Assembly: GCF_017591435.1 (NCBI RefSeq)
Contig: NC_059283.1
Location: 181,185 to 245,184 of the forward strand
Direction of reading: 5' to 3'
Source: Portunus trituberculatus
Taxonomy: Eukaryota; Arthropoda; Malacostraca; Decapoda; Portunidae
Length of the DNA: 64,000 nucleotides
Made by a program: the position numbers and the translations under genes. Of this stretch, positions 57,817 through 64,000 are shown one piece after another; positions within the stretch are counted from its first letter, which is position 1, and each line of letters opens with the position of its first letter. Below the pieces are notes generated by a model, which did not search any database, was not told the DNA's origin, and saw only the letters and a list, made by a program, of their open reading frames with translations.

Positions 57817-58890
57817 TCCTATAACAACCGAGGGGTGAATTTTACATATGTAGCATTGTATATTACCTTTCTCGGGTTTGATTTGACACTTTTCTTATTT
57901 CTTGTCGATCTCATTCCGTGAAATAATTGAAATTTTTGTTTTCCTTCACTTAATCTGGTTTAAATGGGTATTTTTCTTATTTCATGTCCATCTAATTCCG
58001 TGTAATGATTTGAAATTTATACTTTGCCTTCCTTTCTCTGGTTTAAATAGACACTTTTCTTATTTCCCATTCATTTAATTCCGTGAAATGATTGAAATTT
58101 ATACTTTTCCTTCCTTTCTCTGGTTTAAGTAAACACTTTTCTTGTTTCCTATTCATTTAATTCCTTGAAATTACTGAAATTTATACTTTTCCTTCCCTTA
58201 ATACCCGGGAGAGAATGATTTTAACTTGAATATTAGTTAGAAGCTTCTCTTAGTTAATATTCATCACAGTTCTCTGAGATGAATTGAGTTTAACTTGTTT
58301 CACTTCCATAACAACAACGAGGGAATAATTTTGCATACATTACAATAAATCACTTTTTCTTGACTTAGATATAAAGTTTTCTTAGTTCATATCTTCCATA
58401 TTTTCCTAAGATTAATGAAAATTGTCCCTTAATTTATCTCCTATAACAACCACGAAGAAGTAATTTTATTTATATCATCATAAATTACCTTTTCGTAACT
58501 TAAATAGATAATTCTCTCATTTCATGCCATTTACAGTCCTTAACTCCTTCAATACTGGGATACATTTTACCCTGAGAGTTGTGTACGATTAGGCCATTTT
58601 ATTGACATTAGGAAGGGTCTATGGAGATCAAAAGATTAATGGCCACAGTCTTCAGTATTTCAATCCCCCACATAAGTTTCTGAAGCTGTATAAAATCACC
58701 AGATAGTAAACAGAATGAATATGGAAACGCGTCATGGTACTCAAGCGGTTAAGATCACAGAAACCCTACTTTAATTACTCCTTTAACAAGTACGAAGCAG
58801 AAACTTATACAATACTACAGAATACGGATCACCCTTCCTTGATTCAAATGGACGGCTCTCTCGCGGCTCCCATTTATCACAATCCCCCAC
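57817..58890. repeat. Tandem array: ~83-bp units and a longer ~130-bp relative, split by a MITE
   Basis: From about 57868 to 58200 there are four units of ~83 bp containing CTGGTTTAAATAGACACTTT, CATTTAATTCCGTGAAATGA and GAAATTTATACTTTTCC. A longer related unit opening CCTATAACAACCACGAAGAA recurs near 57817, 58305, 58438 and (diverged) 58776. MITE copy 11 interrupts the array. Confidence 0.82.
58540..58753 (+). mobile_element. TTAA-flanked MITE, copy 11 (well preserved)
   Basis: 214 bp, TTAACTCCTTCAATACTGGG to CATGGTACTCAAGCGGTTAA, inserted in the tandem array. Confidence 0.85.
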
Positions 58891-59312
58891 TCTATTTTAT
58901 TAACACGTAAATCATCAGAAATAGCTTGGACTTTATCACTCGTTCCTCGCAGTTATCTCCGAACAATCTTTCTCTCATATTTCTCCTCCTTCCCTCCCCG
59001 TCCCCCTTCTCCTCTTCTCACTCCTCCTTTCAGTGCATTTTATCAGCAGGGTACACGATTGAGGTAGCAAGAAGGTGGGTAGACAATATACAACGAGGTA
59101 GATAGAGAATATACAACGAGAAAGAAAGATGAGACAGGAAACTACCTTGTTTTCTCTTCTGAGCCACGAATGGTTGTCTCTCACTATTTAGGTTGTTATT
59201 TTCTTCATGGTCCTTTTATTTAATCCCTTCATCCTTTTTTTTTTCATAATTTGTAACATGTTTTTCGTATTTTTTTTCTCAAGGTTACATGGTTCAAGAT
59301 TACAGAATCCAT

Positions 59313-59513
59313 TTAACACCTTCAGTACCATGACGTGTTTTCTTATTCATTGTTTACTATTTGGTGATTTCATACAGCTTCAGAAACTTGTGTGGGGATT
59401 AAAATAGTGAAGACTGTGGCCATCAATCTTCTGACCTCCATAGAACCTTCCTAACATCAATAGAATCGTCTAATCATACCCAAAATTCAAGGTAGAAATG
59501 CGTTCCACTAGTG
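59313..59513 (-). mobile_element. TTAA-flanked MITE, copy 12
   Basis: TTAACACCTTCAGTACCATG at the left; the right end is degraded after GGTAGAAATGCGTTCCACTA. Confidence 0.8.
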
Positions 59514-61380
<1,867 letters not shown>

Positions 61381-61640
61381 CCTCCGTGCCGCGTTTCCGG
61401 TTTCCTCAGTGGCGTCTTTTGAAGTTCCCGATCAGAGGCAACCCCGTTCGCCTTGCTCCTCCCCAAGCACGTCCCGTCCCGCCCTCAGGTCTTGCCTCAC
61501 GCCGCGGGGACCCACATAATTACTCCCCTTCGTCAGCCTCATCATCATTACCTCACTAGCAGGATTTTCGCCTCTAAAGGGAAGACTGAAGCTGAGTCGT
61601 CCCCGCGTGGCAAGCAATGTTTCGGCGGCGATGGGAAGTG
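61381..61640. promoter_or_regulatory. CpG-rich island, possible promoter of an unseen gene
   Basis: About 260 bp with many CpGs (CACGCCGCGGGGACCC, GTCCCGTCCCGCC, TTTCGGCGGCGATGG) in otherwise AT-rich or repetitive DNA. Orientation and gene are unknown. Confidence 0.3.
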
Positions 61641-61678
61641 TGATTAAAAAGACATGTGAAATAGATGTTGATTGGAGG

Positions 61679-61681
<3 letters not shown>

Positions 61682-61738
<57 letters not shown>

Positions 61739-61756
61739 TACCCAGATATCTATAAC

Positions 61757-61836
<80 letters not shown>

Positions 61837-61912
61837 GGAAGGAAATGACAGCGAGACAGACAGACAGACAGACATATAGGTAGATAGATAGATAGATAGA
61901 TGGATAGATAGA
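61682..61912. repeat. (GA)n, (CA)n, (GACA)n and (GATA)n cluster
   Basis: (GA)n 61682-61736, (CA)n 61759-61834, (GACA)n about 61853-61876 and (GATA)n about 61883-61912. Confidence 0.96.
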
Positions 61913-62214
61913 TATTTATTGACCACAACGAAATATGGTCCATCACAAATGCTTTCGTTTAGAATTTATGAACGTCAAAATTTTATAAAACATAACACAC
62001 ATATCTTGTAAGACGCCTGAAGCAAATCAAACCACCTTACACACACACACATCCCAGAGAAGATAGTCTCGTAATGTATAGCAAATGGCACACATCGAAC
62101 ATAAAACATAGACACACAAAATTAAGGATATATTGATAGATAGATAGGTAAACAAAGCATTCAACAATCAGACACTCATATCTTTACTCATACAGTATTT
62201 ATATAGTTTCTCAC

Positions 62215-63440
62215 AAACATACATACAGACACAAACAGACAAAGACAAACTTAGAGACAGCTAGACAGAAAAAACACAAACAGACAAAGAGAAAGACGGA
62301 GAAACACATAAACACAGCCTGATACTGACAAACAAACTGACAGATGAGAAGAGACAACCCAAGAAAACAAATTCAGAGATAAATAAACAGAAACACAAAC
62401 AGACAAACAGACAAAGATACAGAAAGAAAAAGACATGAATTTATGGACAAATAGAAATAAGATTCAGAAAAGGTAGAATTTCACACGAACAGACAGACAG
62501 ACAGACAAACAGACGAACTGACAAGATACAGAAAGAAAAGACAGAAATTCACAGACAGATAGACAGAAATAAGCTTCAGAAAAGATAGAATTTCACACGA
62601 ACAGACTGACAGACAGAAAGCTACACACAGACAGACAGACAGACAAACAGAAAAGAAGGGACATGATATCACACTAACAGACAGACAAACAGACAGACAG
62701 ACAGAAAAACAGAAAAAAAGGACAGGACAGAATATCACACGAACAGACAAACATAGAACTAGGGACAGACAGAGAGACAGATAGAGAGACAGACAGACAG
62801 ACAAAAAACAGAAAAGAAAGGACAGGACAGGATATCACACGAACAGACAGACAGAGAGCTAGGGACAGACAGACAGAAAACAGAAAAAAAACATGAACAG
62901 ACAGACATAGAGCTAGGGACAGACAGAAAGACAGACAGACAAACAGAAAAGAAAGGGACAGACATAAAGACAGACAGAGAGACAGAAAGACAGAGAAAAG
63001 AAGGGACAGGATATCACACGAACAATAGAGAGAGAGCTAAGGACAGACAGACAGACAGAAAGACAGAAAAAAACTGACGGAGAAAAGAAGGGACAGGCTA
63101 TAACAGACAGACAGAGAGAGAGCTAAGGACAGACAGACAGACAGACAGAAAGACAGAAAAAAAACTGACGGAGAAAAGAAGGGACAGGCTATAACAGACA
63201 GACAGAGAGAGAGCTAAGGACAGACAGACAGACAGACAGAAAGACAGAAAAAAACTGACGGAGAAAAGAAGGGACAGGATATCACACAAACAGACAGACA
63301 GACAGACACAGAGCTAGGGACAGACAGAGAGACAGAAAGACAGAGAAAAAAAACCAGACAGAGAAAAGAAGGGACAGGATATCACACGAACAGACAGACA
63401 TAGAGCTGGGGACAGACAGAGAGACAGACAGATGGAGCAA
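62215..63440. repeat. (GACA)-type satellite with ~90-bp higher-order unit
   Basis: About 1.2 kb of GACAGACA-rich sequence. Repeated landmarks are GAAAAGAAGGGACAGGATAT, CACACGAACAGACAG and AGAGCTAGGGACAGACAG. In 63073-63254 three near-identical units begin ACTGACGGAGAAAAG at 63073, 63164 and 63254 (spacing 91 and 90). Variants continue on both sides. Confidence 0.93.
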
Positions 63441-63570
63441 AGGACAGACAGATCGTACTGGTGCAGACTCACGCTCACACGGTCATCTGTTAGCGAGGTC
63501 TTCGGGTCAATTTTAGGCTCTGGGAAAGAAGTGCTTTGTCAATGTCCCCGCTTATTCTTCTTTCGCTCCC

Positions 63571-63572
63571 TT

Positions 63573-63624
<52 letters not shown>

Positions 63625-63635
63625 CGCGGGAATGT

Positions 63636-63670
<35 letters not shown>

Positions 63671-63700
63671 ATCTCACAATTTTCATCTGTTTCCTTCTTC

Positions 63701-63787
<87 letters not shown>

Positions 63788-63798
63788 CCCGGCAATGT

Positions 63799-63834
<36 letters not shown>

Positions 63835-63870
63835 TATATTTTCCTCACAATTTTCCTCTATTTTCCACTT
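63571..63870. repeat. Duplicated compound unit: (TC)n + CGTACC + (TTG)n
   Basis: Two units: (TC)n 63571-63620 with (TTG)n 63629-63666, and (TC)n 63702-63782 with (GTT)n 63797-63832. Both share CTCGTACC, GGAATG/GCAATG and CTCACAATTTTC, so the whole block of about 130-170 bp was duplicated. Confidence 0.93.
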
Positions 63871-64000
63871 CGTTCTAATTATCTGTTTTATTTATTTATT
63901 TTATTTTTTACTTGCAATTAGCTCGTTCCTTTTTTCGGTATGCTCCTTTTTCCTTTCTCTCGTTTTCTCTTTTGCGTTGTTGTCTTCATTTCCCATTTTC

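Noticed and set aside
62215..63440. CRISPR-like or telomeric array
   Set aside because: No unique spacers of constant length and no TTAGG units; it is a (GACA)-based tandem repeat in a eukaryote.

Overview
This is animal nuclear DNA. The genes have many exons with GT-AG introns, simple repeats are very dense ((GT)n, (GA)n, (TA)n, trinucleotides, (GACA)n), and there are several non-LTR retrotransposon families, a tRNA-derived SINE and a TTAA-flanked MITE. Together with the protein matches this suggests a decapod crustacean, most likely a crab. That assignment rests on recognising the style of the repeats, not on a search. A run of exactly 500 Ns (11001-11500) marks a scaffold join of unknown true size.

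Three host genes can be read exon by exon. SF3B3 (minus strand, 8066 down to 1910) is the N-terminal half of a spliceosomal SF3b subunit; the rest lies beyond the left edge. LAS1L (plus, 24297-32270) is complete: ten exons, 483 residues, with the HEPN ribonuclease motif of pre-rRNA processing. CCDC39 (minus, 43425 down to 33201) is complete in coding sequence: 17 coding exons, 981 residues, a coiled-coil ruler of motile axonemes. A consensus RFX X-box lies 451 bp upstream of its ATG. LAS1L and CCDC39 converge, with 930 bp between their stop codons.

Between SF3B3 and LAS1L, 9.4-24.1 kb is accessory DNA: a minisatellite, microsatellites, two pieces of a second CCDC39 copy on either side of the N gap, then three head-to-tail copies of one LINE family (called LINE-A here), one split by an RNase-H-bearing LINE. 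The longest LINE-A copy carries a PHD finger plus SGNH-esterase ORF1, then an endonuclease/RT/zinc-knuckle ORF2 that starts at an ATGA overlap. The last LAS1L intron holds two CR1/L2-like LINEs and a SINE, with every junction made of a (GT)n tract. The CCDC39 introns hold two more copies of that SINE, also bounded by (AC)n.

From 44 to 64 kb I find no convincing host gene. It holds a LINE tail inside a (TC)n array, an RTE-like LINE with an inverted partial copy, four of the twelve MITEs, a purine-strand-biased block (55.1-57.3 kb), an 83-bp tandem array, a 1.2-kb (GACA)-type array with a 90-bp higher-order unit, and a few complex-sequence islands that could be promoters or first exons of unseen genes.

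The strongest leads are the microsatellite-bounded retroelements, the X-box and CCDC39 in a lineage thought to lack motile sperm, the duplicated phase-0 exon in LAS1L, splice donors drawn from (GT)n tracts, and the second CCDC39 fragment at the assembly gap. I did not find a wholly new multi-gene system.
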